A stretch of 6,133 nucleotides of DNA from Candidatus Hodarchaeota archaeon (GTDB taxonomy: Archaea; Asgardarchaeota; Heimdallarchaeia; Hodarchaeales; Hodarchaeaceae), in NCBI GenBank assembly GCA_016840305.1, contig JAEOSP010000007.1, positions 1 to 6,133 of the forward strand. Reading direction: 5' to 3'. The notes below the pieces were generated by a model, which had not been told where the DNA came from, searched no databases, and was given only the letters and a program-made list of their open reading frames with translations. Of the stretch, positions 1 to 6,075 are shown piece by piece. Each line of letters starts with the position of its first letter. The stretch's first letter is position 1. Both the position numbers and the translations under genes were made by a program.

Positions 1-458
1 CATTATTATTCCATCGAGAAAATCGTTTGATCGTTTATCAGGAGGCTTCTTACTTGTCTGCTTTTATTGCAAATTTGAAGCAAAATATGAGGAATTCATA
101 CATAAGTGACGAGAAATTTTCTCAAGATTTTCTTAAGGACTTTGAACTATTAATGGATGAATCGATTAAATTTGGCATATTGGAAGATTCTCAACTAAAA
201 AGTAAAGTACAAATTATTTGTCCTATTTGTCATAATAAAAATAAAGTATCAGTTCCCAAACTTATCGCTGGTCTGAAACTGGCAGAACACAGAATTTTTG
301 AAGGGGATGTTTGCTCGCATAAATTTACTGCTTACATAGATTCGAAAATGAATGTTCTTGGCTACAAAAACATTGATGTCGAATTAAAGGAAATTAAAGA
401 TAAAATTGGTAATCTAAAATCACCCTACGATAGTATTTTCGAGGTAGTTAAGAATTGA
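1..458 (+). CDS. C-terminal part of a zinc-ribbon-like protein (5' end outside window)
   Basis: The frame is open from the left edge (first whole codon at 3, reading LLFHRENR before the TTG at 27), so this is the tail of a longer protein and the TTG at 27 is probably not its start. The visible part has a helical stretch followed by a compact cysteine/histidine module: CPIC (Cys codons at 219 and 228), a proline-lysine segment, then a VCSH motif (Cys at 312, His at 318) and a beta-like stretch ending in LGYKNIDVEL. CxxC plus CxH suggests one zinc site. From memory, similar modules (CPxC...P...VCxHxF..ID...GY) recur in Asgard archaeal proteins, but I know no assigned function. Its TGA overlaps the start of the V4R gene, so the two are very likely one operon and translationally coupled. 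The N-terminal domain, which would define its role, is not visible. Confidence 0.8.
   Translation, partial: LLFHRENRLIVYQEASYLSAFIANLKQNMRNSYISDEKFSQDFLKDFELLMDESIKFGILEDSQLKSKVQIICPICHNKNKVSVPKLIAGLKLAEHRIFEGDVCSHKFTAYIDSKMNVLGYKNIDVELKEIKDKIGNLKSPYDSIFEVVKN
441..445 (+). promoter_or_regulatory. Shine-Dalgarno site for the V4R gene
   Basis: GAGGT lies inside the end of the upstream gene and 9 bases before the TTG at 455. It matches the archaeal anti-SD (GGAGGTGA) over five bases and supports the TTG as the true start despite the four-base overlap (TTGA) with the previous stop. Confidence 0.65.
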
Positions 459-1171
459 GAAAACGAATTAAAAAAGATAAAAAATCTAAGAAATCTGATG
501 AGCTGAAAACAGTAGAAGTTCCAGATGAAATTAGAGCTCAATTTAAAGAAGCCGAAGAAAAAGTGGCAAAGTACTTCGATTTACTAGAATGGGATCCATC
601 GACAGGTCGTATTTTAATTGGGGGAGAAAGATACATTCTCATAAGAGCAGCAGCTATGAGAATAGGTTTCCCTGAAGCATTAGCGAAAATGTTAGAATTA
701 GAAGGGGGATTAAATAATCCATATGTGGTAAAACTAGTCTATCAACTAGCGAAATCTTTGGGTAGATCGGATGCAAAGAAATTCCACTTATCTATGGGAT
801 TTGATGATCCAATAGAAAAATTGTCAACTGGACCTATACATTTCGCTTATACTGGTTGGGCAAAGGTTAGTATTAAACCTGAATCGCACCCTTCACCAGA
901 TGAGAATTACTTCTTGATTTATACTCATCCTCAATCATTTGAAGCTGACTCATATATTTTGGCTAGAGGAGAGAATTCACATTTACCTATTTGTTTAATG
1001 AACGCTGGTTATTCCTCGGGTTGGTGTAGCGAGAGTTTTGGTATTGAATTAGATGCTAGAGAATTAACTTGTAGGGCTAAGGGAGATAAAGAATGCTTAT
1101 TCATTATGACTCCAACTGAAAAACTAGAAGAGAAAGTCAAAGAGTATTTATCTAAAATAACAGAAGAATAA
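455..1171 (+). CDS. XylR-N/V4R domain small-molecule sensor protein
   Basis: A 238-residue protein of the V4R (4-vinyl reductase) superfamily. A very basic N-terminus (residues 2-13) and a short helix lead to the XylR-N-type segment beginning GRILIGGERYILIRAAAMR (51-69), followed by helices and the V4R fold. The C-terminal signature is clear: C180, then GYSSGW, E203, C206 and C214 in the pattern C-x22-E-x2-C-x7-C. This is the spacing I recall for the structural zinc site of phenol sensors such as MopR/DmpR. In those proteins the domain binds an aromatic effector next to the zinc. Here no AAA+ or DNA-binding domain is attached, so output must go through a partner, possibly the zinc-ribbon protein encoded just upstream. 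The fold is also related to BchJ and to the TRAPP subunit Bet3. The ligand is unknown. The family call is firm; the role is inference. Confidence 0.85.
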   Translation: MRKRIKKDKKSKKSDELKTVEVPDEIRAQFKEAEEKVAKYFDLLEWDPSTGRILIGGERYILIRAAAMRIGFPEALAKMLELEGGLNNPYVVKLVYQLAKSLGRSDAKKFHLSMGFDDPIEKLSTGPIHFAYTGWAKVSIKPESHPSPDENYFLIYTHPQSFEADSYILARGENSHLPICLMNAGYSSGWCSESFGIELDARELTCRAKGDKECLFIMTPTEKLEEKVKEYLSKITEE

Positions 1172-1178
1172 GGAAAAT

Positions 1179-2105
1179 TTACTTTTGATTTAGCAATACC
1201 TCAAGATTTCTTTTAATAACGGGTAAGTAATATTCAGCATGTTTAACGTTATCGAACATCTTCAGCTTTCGTCCAATTGAAAGTGCCAGTTCCTCTTCGA
1301 GTTCTCCATCCAAAATCATTTTGGTTTCATCCTCTGTAATATCTTCTAATTGGAGTATTTTCTCAACTGCTTTTTCGTTAGCAGGACAGTATTGTTGGCA
1401 TCTAATGCAACCCATCAGTGAACTATGAATGCCAGGTTGAAACCACTCAGGAAATTCACCTTGAATCTCATTGTACAATGGTATACATTTCTCAATGTCA
1501 ATAACAAAATTCTCTTCAGAGATAGCACCAGTTGGACAATTATCAAAACAGATAGAACAATTTTCACATTCATCTAGCATTCTCAGATCATGCCAATTAT
1601 CTTCTTGAAAGTCATAATTAGTAAAGAATGTGTAAATTGAAAGAAAGCTTCCTAAACCATCGACATAACAAATGTTGTTCCTCCCATATCTCCCAAGACC
1701 ACTTCTTACAGCAAGTAGCTTAATATGCATGGCTCTATTATGCTCAACTTTGAAATCCGCTTCCTTAATGATTTCTTTTTCTACTAACTCTTTCATTTCA
1801 TCAATTGATGCATCAAGATTATGGTAAGGAGAAGAGAAAATAATGTCATGCTTTTTACCATTTAAGTGAAAATTAATTTTTGCCAGATTATGCTCTATTG
1901 CTAACACAACAATATATTTTGCATCCGGAAGATTTTCAGGTACTTGGAATTTGAAATTCCCAATGTAATGTCTGAACACCTTGTTATTACTTAAATTCCC
2001 ATCTTGTTGGGTCTTGTTAATATCTACTTGTAATTTCTCTAAATGTTTAACAGAAATAACTTTGGATTTTATTCGCAAATTATTTAGAATGAATTCCTCT
2101 ATCAA
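1179..2105 (-). CDS. QueG-like (epoxyqueuosine reductase family) double [4Fe-4S] protein
   Basis: A 308-residue COG1600-type protein, starting at a TTG with GGAG 10 bases upstream. An N-terminal domain of about 120 residues is followed by LLAVRSGLGRYGRNN (130-144), matching the AxRAGLGxxGKN signature of QueG cobalamin-dependent reductases. A bacterioferredoxin-like module follows, with C180-x2-C183-x2-C186-x3-C190-P, C207, and C233-x2-C236-x3-C240-P: eight cysteines, enough for two [4Fe-4S] clusters. The last 60 residues are helical and charged. QueG reduces epoxyqueuosine in tRNA with cobalamin. In my alignment by eye the catalytic Asp, about 13 residues before the GLG motif, falls on His122 (neighbour Glu121), and archaea generally make archaeosine rather than queuosine. 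I therefore call it a QueG-like iron-sulfur reductase of unknown substrate rather than queG. It converges on the V4R gene with 7 bases between stops; no functional link is evident. Confidence 0.85.
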   Translation of the reverse strand: MIEEFILNNLRIKSKVISVKHLEKLQVDINKTQQDGNLSNNKVFRHYIGNFKFQVPENLPDAKYIVVLAIEHNLAKINFHLNGKKHDIIFSSPYHNLDASIDEMKELVEKEIIKEADFKVEHNRAMHIKLLAVRSGLGRYGRNNICYVDGLGSFLSIYTFFTNYDFQEDNWHDLRMLDECENCSICFDNCPTGAISEENFVIDIEKCIPLYNEIQGEFPEWFQPGIHSSLMGCIRCQQYCPANEKAVEKILQLEDITEDETKMILDGELEEELALSIGRKLKMFDNVKHAEYYLPVIKRNLEVLLNQK

Positions 2106-2115
2106 TAATACATAA

Positions 2116-2119
2116 CTCC
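2116..2119 (-). promoter_or_regulatory. Shine-Dalgarno site for the QueG-like gene
   Basis: On the minus strand GGAG lies 10 bases before the TTG at 2105. The only nearby ATG (2113-2111) opens a three-codon frame that ends at TGA, so the TTG is the best start. The spacing is slightly long. Confidence 0.45.
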
Positions 2120-2185
2120 AAAAATAGCTTTTAGTTCATTCGTTCATGTATAACAAATAATACCTTTTGATTAGTCTTGATTTCT

Positions 2186-2197
2186 GCTTTTATATGA
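2186..2197 (-). promoter_or_regulatory. candidate TATA promoter for the QueG-like gene
   Basis: Read on the minus strand this is TCATATAAAAGC, a good archaeal TATA core (TATAAAAG). It would place transcription start near 2166 and give a leader of about 60 bases. A second, weaker candidate, TTGTTATACA at about 2148-2157, would give a leader of about 20 bases. I cannot decide between them; neither resembles the shared element found on the plus strand. Confidence 0.3.
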
Positions 2198-2210
2198 ACT
2201 GCCTATTAAA

Positions 2211-2248
2211 GTTACGTTACGAAATACTTATATTTTAGTAACGTTACT
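2211..2248 (+). promoter_or_regulatory. shared promoter-operator element, copy 1 (LRR gene)
   Basis: The order is GTTACGTTAC (2211-2220), a BRE-like GAAATA (2221-2226), the TATA core TTATATTT (2228-2235), then the perfect palindrome AGTAACGTTACT (2237-2248). Identity with copy 2 extends outward to 2205-2251. From the TATA position, transcription should start near 2257, about 19 bases before the ATG at 2276. The GTTAC/GTAAC arms on both sides of the TATA box suggest operator sites for an unidentified regulator that controls TBP/TFB access. Confidence 0.85.
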
Positions 2249-2275
2249 ATATTCATAAGACGGTTGGAACTTATA

Positions 2276-3304
2276 ATGTTTGAAGAGCAACACAGAAAGA
2301 TAATAAAAATTGAAATCAAAGATTTTTGGGGCAGAAAAAAAAGCTATGATTTTGAATCGGATGTTAAGGGAATAAATAAACCTATGAAATTCTTACGAAA
2401 AATTGACTTAGCACCTTTGCAATATGCAAAGGATTTTACATGGATAGACTTATGCTGGAGTCGACTCAGAACGATTGATCTATCTGCATTCTCAAAAACA
2501 GGATCATTAGAATATCTAATAATTCATTCAAATTTAATACGTGAAATTGATCTTACACCGCTAAGTTCGTGTATAAATTTAAAGAAAATTGACATAAATA
2601 GTAATAACCTGAAAACCATTGATTTATCGCCATTAACTAACTGCCACGATCTAGAAATTGTTAATTTATGTAATAACAAGCTAACTACTATAGATTTAGA
2701 GCCCTTAAGAAACAAAACAAAATTGAAGATTCTAAAACTTGAAGATAACAAGTTGAAGTCAATAGATTTGTCTCCATTGAGCACATGTTATAACCTAGAA
2801 GAACTTCACTTAAGAGGCAATGCTTACAAAGAAATCGATTTAACTCCTATTGAGTCTTTACCAAAGCTAAAAATCCTCAACGTTAACAAAGATATCAGGA
2901 AACCGGCAAAGCTAACAGATCAAACAATAGAACGGATTCCAGAACAACCGATTTTTACAGAAGAAGAAAAGAAGGAGATGCGAGAAAATAAACGGGAAAA
3001 TTGGAGAATGATTCCTGTTTTTATTTTTTCAGTTATAATGCCTTTATTTGGTTTCATCTTTTGGGCATATTATAAAGCAAGACGAAACAAAATCATGACA
3101 CAATATAGTTTAATCGGTGGGATTTCACTAACACTATCATACTTACTCTTTGGACTTTGTGTTTATACATGGAATTATGTTGGAATTGATGACTTGAGTG
3201 GTAAAATGTTTTACATATCCAGCGGTTTGCTCGTTCTTGCTGCAATTGGTTATATGTTTACAAGGATTTTCACTAAACATAAAAAGGAACTTGATGATAG
3301 CTAA
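2276..3304 (+). CDS. leucine-rich repeat protein with C-terminal membrane helices
   Basis: Residues are numbered from the upstream in-frame TTG at 2264. I prefer the ATG at 2276 because it keeps the element-to-start distance (28 bases) close to that of the other two copies (31) and leaves a usual leader; the TTG would sit only about 7 bases from the predicted transcription start. Seven IDLxPL-type motifs (I47, 71, 95, 119, 143, 167, 191) recur exactly every 24 residues with LxxLxLxxNxL segments between them, forming an LRR solenoid. A charged linker (210-247) leads to three likely membrane helices at about 249-270, 281-303 and 315-336, and a basic tail. No signal peptide is visible, so the LRR domain is probably cytosolic. 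Yet the KARRNK loop after helix 1 also looks cytosolic, so topology is uncertain. The LRR likely binds a protein partner. Expression is probably shared with the two following units. Confidence 0.85.
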   Translation: MFEEQHRKIIKIEIKDFWGRKKSYDFESDVKGINKPMKFLRKIDLAPLQYAKDFTWIDLCWSRLRTIDLSAFSKTGSLEYLIIHSNLIREIDLTPLSSCINLKKIDINSNNLKTIDLSPLTNCHDLEIVNLCNNKLTTIDLEPLRNKTKLKILKLEDNKLKSIDLSPLSTCYNLEELHLRGNAYKEIDLTPIESLPKLKILNVNKDIRKPAKLTDQTIERIPEQPIFTEEEKKEMRENKRENWRMIPVFIFSVIMPLFGFIFWAYYKARRNKIMTQYSLIGGISLTLSYLLFGLCVYTWNYVGIDDLSGKMFYISSGLLVLAAIGYMFTRIFTKHKKELDDS

Positions 3305-3334
3305 TTTTTTTGTTTAGTGTAATGTTTTTTTTTT
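3305..3334 (+). terminator. oligo-T terminator after the LRR gene
   Basis: Directly after the TAA come a run of seven T (3305-3311) and then ten T (3325-3334), with no convincing hairpin. Oligo-T runs are the usual archaeal intrinsic terminators. The runs separate the LRR unit from the next promoter. Confidence 0.6.
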
Positions 3335-3352
3335 GATCATATCGAGATTAAA

Positions 3353-3390
3353 GTTACGTTACGAAATACTTATAATTTAGTAACGTTACT
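3353..3390 (+). promoter_or_regulatory. shared promoter-operator element, copy 2 (zinc-finger/propeller operon)
   Basis: This copy differs from copy 1 at a single base in the TATA core (A at 3375 where copy 1 has T at 2233). Including flanks, 47 bases (3347-3393) match 2205-2251 with that one difference. The TATA core is at 3370-3377 and the predicted transcription start near 3399. That gives a leader of about 22 bases containing the GGAAG ribosome site at 3409-3413, 7 bases before the ATG at 3421. Confidence 0.85.
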
Positions 3391-3420
3391 ATAATATTAT
3401 CTAATAATGGAAGTAATAAA

Positions 3421-3945
3421 ATGAAAAATACGGATAAAATTCTATGTGGCGGTTGCCCTCATGAAGAAAGACCTGTAAGCAGTCTTTGTATGAGGTGTGG
3501 AAAAGGAGTATGCTATGAATGTAGTTGTGAAATTACTTCAATGGTAACTTCTAGAGTGGTTGCTCGAGCATATATCATTGATGCTGGTTATGCTGAGGAA
3601 AGGAGAGAATCAAAGTTTGCTAAAGGATTCTGTCCAAGGTGTTTTCAAGAAGAAACAAATAAACCTGATTTTCAACTTTTAATTGGTCAAGATGGCCATG
3701 GTAAGGATCTCTATATTAAACCCAAAAAACCACGTTTTTTTGGAAGACATGGTCATTCTATGTTTTATCTCATAACATATATTTTTCTAATAATCATAAG
3801 TTTTGGTGCAATGCTTTTTCCTTATATGGAGGATTATGCTAAAGCAAAAAATGCCTATAATAAATACGCCAAAAATAAATTGAAAGCTGAAAGAGCAGTT
3901 GCAGAAATGGACGCGAAGAAACTCGTGGTAATTGCTACAAGATGA
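3421..3945 (+). CDS. B-box-like zinc-finger protein with one membrane helix
   Basis: A 174-residue protein. The N-terminal half is cysteine-rich: C9, C12, H14, C23-x2-C26, C31-x2-C34, C36, and after a gap of about 34 residues C71-x2-C74. The run HEERPVSSLCMRCGKGVCYEC resembles the prokaryotic B-box-type zinc finger (usually a protein-interaction module), with the last CxxC pair displaced by an insert. A basic stretch KPKKPRFFGRHGH (101-112) precedes one hydrophobic helix (about 114-135), so by the positive-inside rule the zinc finger faces the cytosol. The tail (136-174) is a charged, probably helical segment that would lie outside. The start ATG has GGAAG 7 bases upstream. Only 15 bases separate its stop from the preferred start of the propeller gene, and there is no promoter between them, so the two form an operon. 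It may link that surface protein to the cytosol (inference). The partner is unknown. Confidence 0.8.
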   Translation: MKNTDKILCGGCPHEERPVSSLCMRCGKGVCYECSCEITSMVTSRVVARAYIIDAGYAEERRESKFAKGFCPRCFQEETNKPDFQLLIGQDGHGKDLYIKPKKPRFFGRHGHSMFYLITYIFLIIISFGAMLFPYMEDYAKAKNAYNKYAKNKLKAERAVAEMDAKKLVVIATR

Positions 3946-3949
3946 TTCA

Positions 3950-3958
3950 GGGGGATGA
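3950..3958 (+). promoter_or_regulatory. ribosome binding site that sets the propeller gene start
   Basis: GGGGGATGA resembles the full archaeal SD (GGAGGTGA). Its G run abuts the ATG at 3955, too close for initiation there, but it lies 6 bases from the ATG at 3961. The second ATG is therefore the likelier start, shortening the protein by two residues. Confidence 0.55.
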
Positions 3959-3960
3959 AA

Positions 3961-5943
3961 ATGCGTAAAAGAATAATTCTAAACTTTGTCTCACTAAATA
4001 TCTTACTTGGATTTGTTATCTTTTCTTCTTCTATTACAGAAATCAAAAGTGGTCTTAATTGCTCAGAAGCTGACATATCCCCCTCGCCAGAAGCTATGGG
4101 GGCGTATCGTAAGTGGTTTTTTATGACAAATCAAACTATTGAATCCTCACCAGCAGTTGCAGATTTAGATAGAGATGGTAATCTAGACATAGTTATTGGT
4201 TCAAATGATGACACCCTCTACTGCATAAATAATGATGGTTCTTTGAAATGGTTTTTTGGAACTTTAGATGATGTTTCAACAGTAGCAATAGCTGATCTTG
4301 ATAGCGACGGTACGTTAGAAGTTCTCTTTCAGTCCTTTATGTATTATTATTGCGTCAATCATGAGGGTATTGAAGAATGGAAATATAATGAATTTGGGGC
4401 AACTTATTTATCACCGGTTATAGTGGATCTCGATAGAGATGGTACATTAGAAGTCATAATCAATGCATTCGTCGGTAAAAAATTAACATGTCTTAATCAT
4501 TTGGGTGTTGAGGAATGGAGTTTTGAACTTAACGATTTTCCACGTACTAGTCCTCTCATAGCTGATTTAGATGCTGATGGTACTCTTGAGTTTTTAATAG
4601 GAACAGATAATGGAATTCATTGTATAAGTCATATTGGTGAGGAAGAATGGAATATTACAACGGTAAATTCCATAGACTCATCTCCTGCAGTTGCAGATCT
4701 TGATCAAGATGGATTTCTTGAGGTTCTCGTTGGTTCTTCTGATGCTAATCTATATTGCTTAGATCATGATGGTGTGGAAAAATGGAAATTCACAACAGGC
4801 AGTAGAATATTTTCTTCAGTTGCAATAGCTGATCTTGATCAAGATGGCACTTTAGAAATTGTTGTTGGTTCAATTGATAGGTTTTTGTACTGTATTAGCC
4901 ATCAAGGAACAAAGGAATGGAAATTTGAGACTAATGATAATATTATTTCATCTCCTGCAATAGCTGATTTAGATAATGATGGTACACTAGAAGTAGTAAT
5001 TGGTTCGTATGATTTTAATCTCTATTGCATTAGTCATTCAGGATTAATGGAATGGCAATATAATACCGGTGAAATAATGTATTCCTCCCCAGTTATTGTT
5101 GATATAGACAATGATGATTGCCATGAAATATTGTTTGGAACTTATGATTTCAAATTAGTTTGTCTTGGATTAACTGGAGTACTTTCTTCTGGTCCTCAGC
5201 AATGGTCTTGTTTCCGGGGATCTCATTTCGGAACAGGCAATATTGATAGTGATAGCGATTTTATTGATGATCTCACAGAAGAATCTTGGTTTAATACTAA
5301 TCCTAATGATTCTGATTCAGATGGTGATTCTCTATCCGATTATGATGAAATCTTCTTTTATAGAACTAATCCAACTAATAGTGATAGCGATGGAGATGGC
5401 TTAGTAGATTATTTGGAGATTTTTCTATATGATACGGATCCTAATCATATTGATAGTGATCTAGATGGCTTGAGTGATCACGAAGAGGTTCATGTCTATA
5501 GTACTAATCCTAACAATGAGGATTCAGATAACGACAATCTTGGTGATGGATTTGAAGTAACTTTGGGAACGAATCCAAAAGAAAATGATACGGATTATGA
5601 CGGTCTAGATGATTACAACGAGATATATATTTACGAAACAGACCCGATTAATGCTGATTCCGATTTTGATAATTTAAGTGATTTGGAGGAAGTTACGTTT
5701 GGTAAAGATGGACACCTTACAAATCCCAATAATCCCGATTCCGATATGGATGGTTTCTCTGATTATCAAGAATATCTGTCAAATACTGATCCTAATAATC
5801 CAAATGATCATCCTTTCCAATGGGAACAATGGATGACTGTTGCAGTTAGGTTAATTGGTGGAGTAATCCTTCTGTCTCTGTTTATTATAATTGTCTATGT
5901 GAGGATACGAAGAAAAAAAACTGTTGGAACTAGATTTAGATAG
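3961..5943 (+). CDS. secreted FG-GAP/PQQ-like beta-propeller with calcium-binding stalk and membrane anchor
   Basis: Residues are numbered from the ATG at 3955 (662 in total). A basic N-terminus and hydrophobic segment (about 8-24) form a signal peptide. Eight propeller repeats follow, each with a DxDxDGxLE calcium-type loop (starting D70, 114, 158, 204, 248, 293, 338 and a degenerate 383), then LYCxxHxG and a W-containing strand. This mixes VCBS/FG-GAP and PQQ-repeat features at a period of 44-46 residues. The propeller closes with QQWSCFRGSHFGTGN, like the WxxFRGxxxxTG ends of many archaeal and bacterial propellers. Residues 431-614 hold eight thrombospondin-type-3-like loops (D-x-D-x-DGLxDxxE with TNP spacers), a calcium-stiffened stalk. 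A helix at about 627-648 followed by RIRRKK anchors it with a short cytosolic tail. It is a surface protein, probably for binding or adhesion; no catalytic motif is visible. It is the second gene of the operon starting at 3421. Confidence 0.88.
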   Translation: MRKRIILNFVSLNILLGFVIFSSSITEIKSGLNCSEADISPSPEAMGAYRKWFFMTNQTIESSPAVADLDRDGNLDIVIGSNDDTLYCINNDGSLKWFFGTLDDVSTVAIADLDSDGTLEVLFQSFMYYYCVNHEGIEEWKYNEFGATYLSPVIVDLDRDGTLEVIINAFVGKKLTCLNHLGVEEWSFELNDFPRTSPLIADLDADGTLEFLIGTDNGIHCISHIGEEEWNITTVNSIDSSPAVADLDQDGFLEVLVGSSDANLYCLDHDGVEKWKFTTGSRIFSSVAIADLDQDGTLEIVVGSIDRFLYCISHQGTKEWKFETNDNIISSPAIADLDNDGTLEVVIGSYDFNLYCISHSGLMEWQYNTGEIMYSSPVIVDIDNDDCHEILFGTYDFKLVCLGLTGVLSSGPQQWSCFRGSHFGTGNIDSDSDFIDDLTEESWFNTNPNDSDSDGDSLSDYDEIFFYRTNPTNSDSDGDGLVDYLEIFLYDTDPNHIDSDLDGLSDHEEVHVYSTNPNNEDSDNDNLGDGFEVTLGTNPKENDTDYDGLDDYNEIYIYETDPINADSDFDNLSDLEEVTFGKDGHLTNPNNPDSDMDGFSDYQEYLSNTDPNNPNDHPFQWEQWMTVAVRLIGGVILLSLFIIIVYVRIRRKKTVGTRFR

Positions 5944-5977
5944 TTTTTTCTTCTTCTTTTTTCTCTTTAGTTTTTTT
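5944..5977 (+). terminator. pyrimidine-rich terminator after the propeller gene
   Basis: The T-rich tract follows the TAG at once and includes runs of six T or more at 5944-5949, about 5957-5962 and 5971-5977. No hairpin is evident. It resembles an archaeal multi-site oligo-T terminator. Confidence 0.6.
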
Positions 5978-6007
5978 ACAAGCTATTTCATTTTCCATTT
6001 ATTTTTA

Positions 6008-6045
6008 GTTACGTTACGAAATACTTATATTTTAGTCACGTTACT
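6008..6045 (+). promoter_or_regulatory. shared promoter-operator element, copy 3 (exported-protein gene)
   Basis: This copy differs from copy 1 at one base: C at 6037 where copy 1 has A at 2240, which breaks the palindrome to AGTCACGTTACT. The TATA core is at 6025-6032 and the predicted transcription start near 6054. The distance to the ATG at 6076 is 31 bases, the same as for copy 2. The flanks do not match beyond the 38 bases, so the conserved unit is the element itself. Confidence 0.85.
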
Positions 6046-6075
6046 TTAATACTAAGGAAAAATGGATGTTAAAAA

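Noticed and set aside
27..29. TTG at 27 as the start of the first gene
   Set aside because: The frame stays open to the window edge with ordinary codons and there is no ribosome site before the TTG, so the gene most likely begins outside.
2524..2784. Minus-strand open frame of 86 codons opposite the LRR gene
   Set aside because: It mirrors the 72-base LRR repeats on the other strand, with no domain, promoter or ribosome site of its own.
3855..4076. Minus-strand open frame of 73 codons across the zinc-finger/propeller junction
   Set aside because: It lies opposite two well-supported genes and their operon junction; its sequence is a translation of their reverse strand.
3955..5943. Integrin-alpha-like or enzymatic PQQ dehydrogenase identity for the propeller protein
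   Set aside because: The calcium loops resemble those of FG-GAP repeats, but no FG...GAP sequence or PQQ-binding/catalytic residues can be seen; a general surface propeller is the safer call.
2211..6045. The 38-bp repeats as mobile-element ends, MITEs or a CRISPR array
   Set aside because: Only three copies, 1.1-2.6 kb apart, all in one orientation, at a fixed distance from start codons and with a TATA box inside; no transposase, target duplication or regular spacers.
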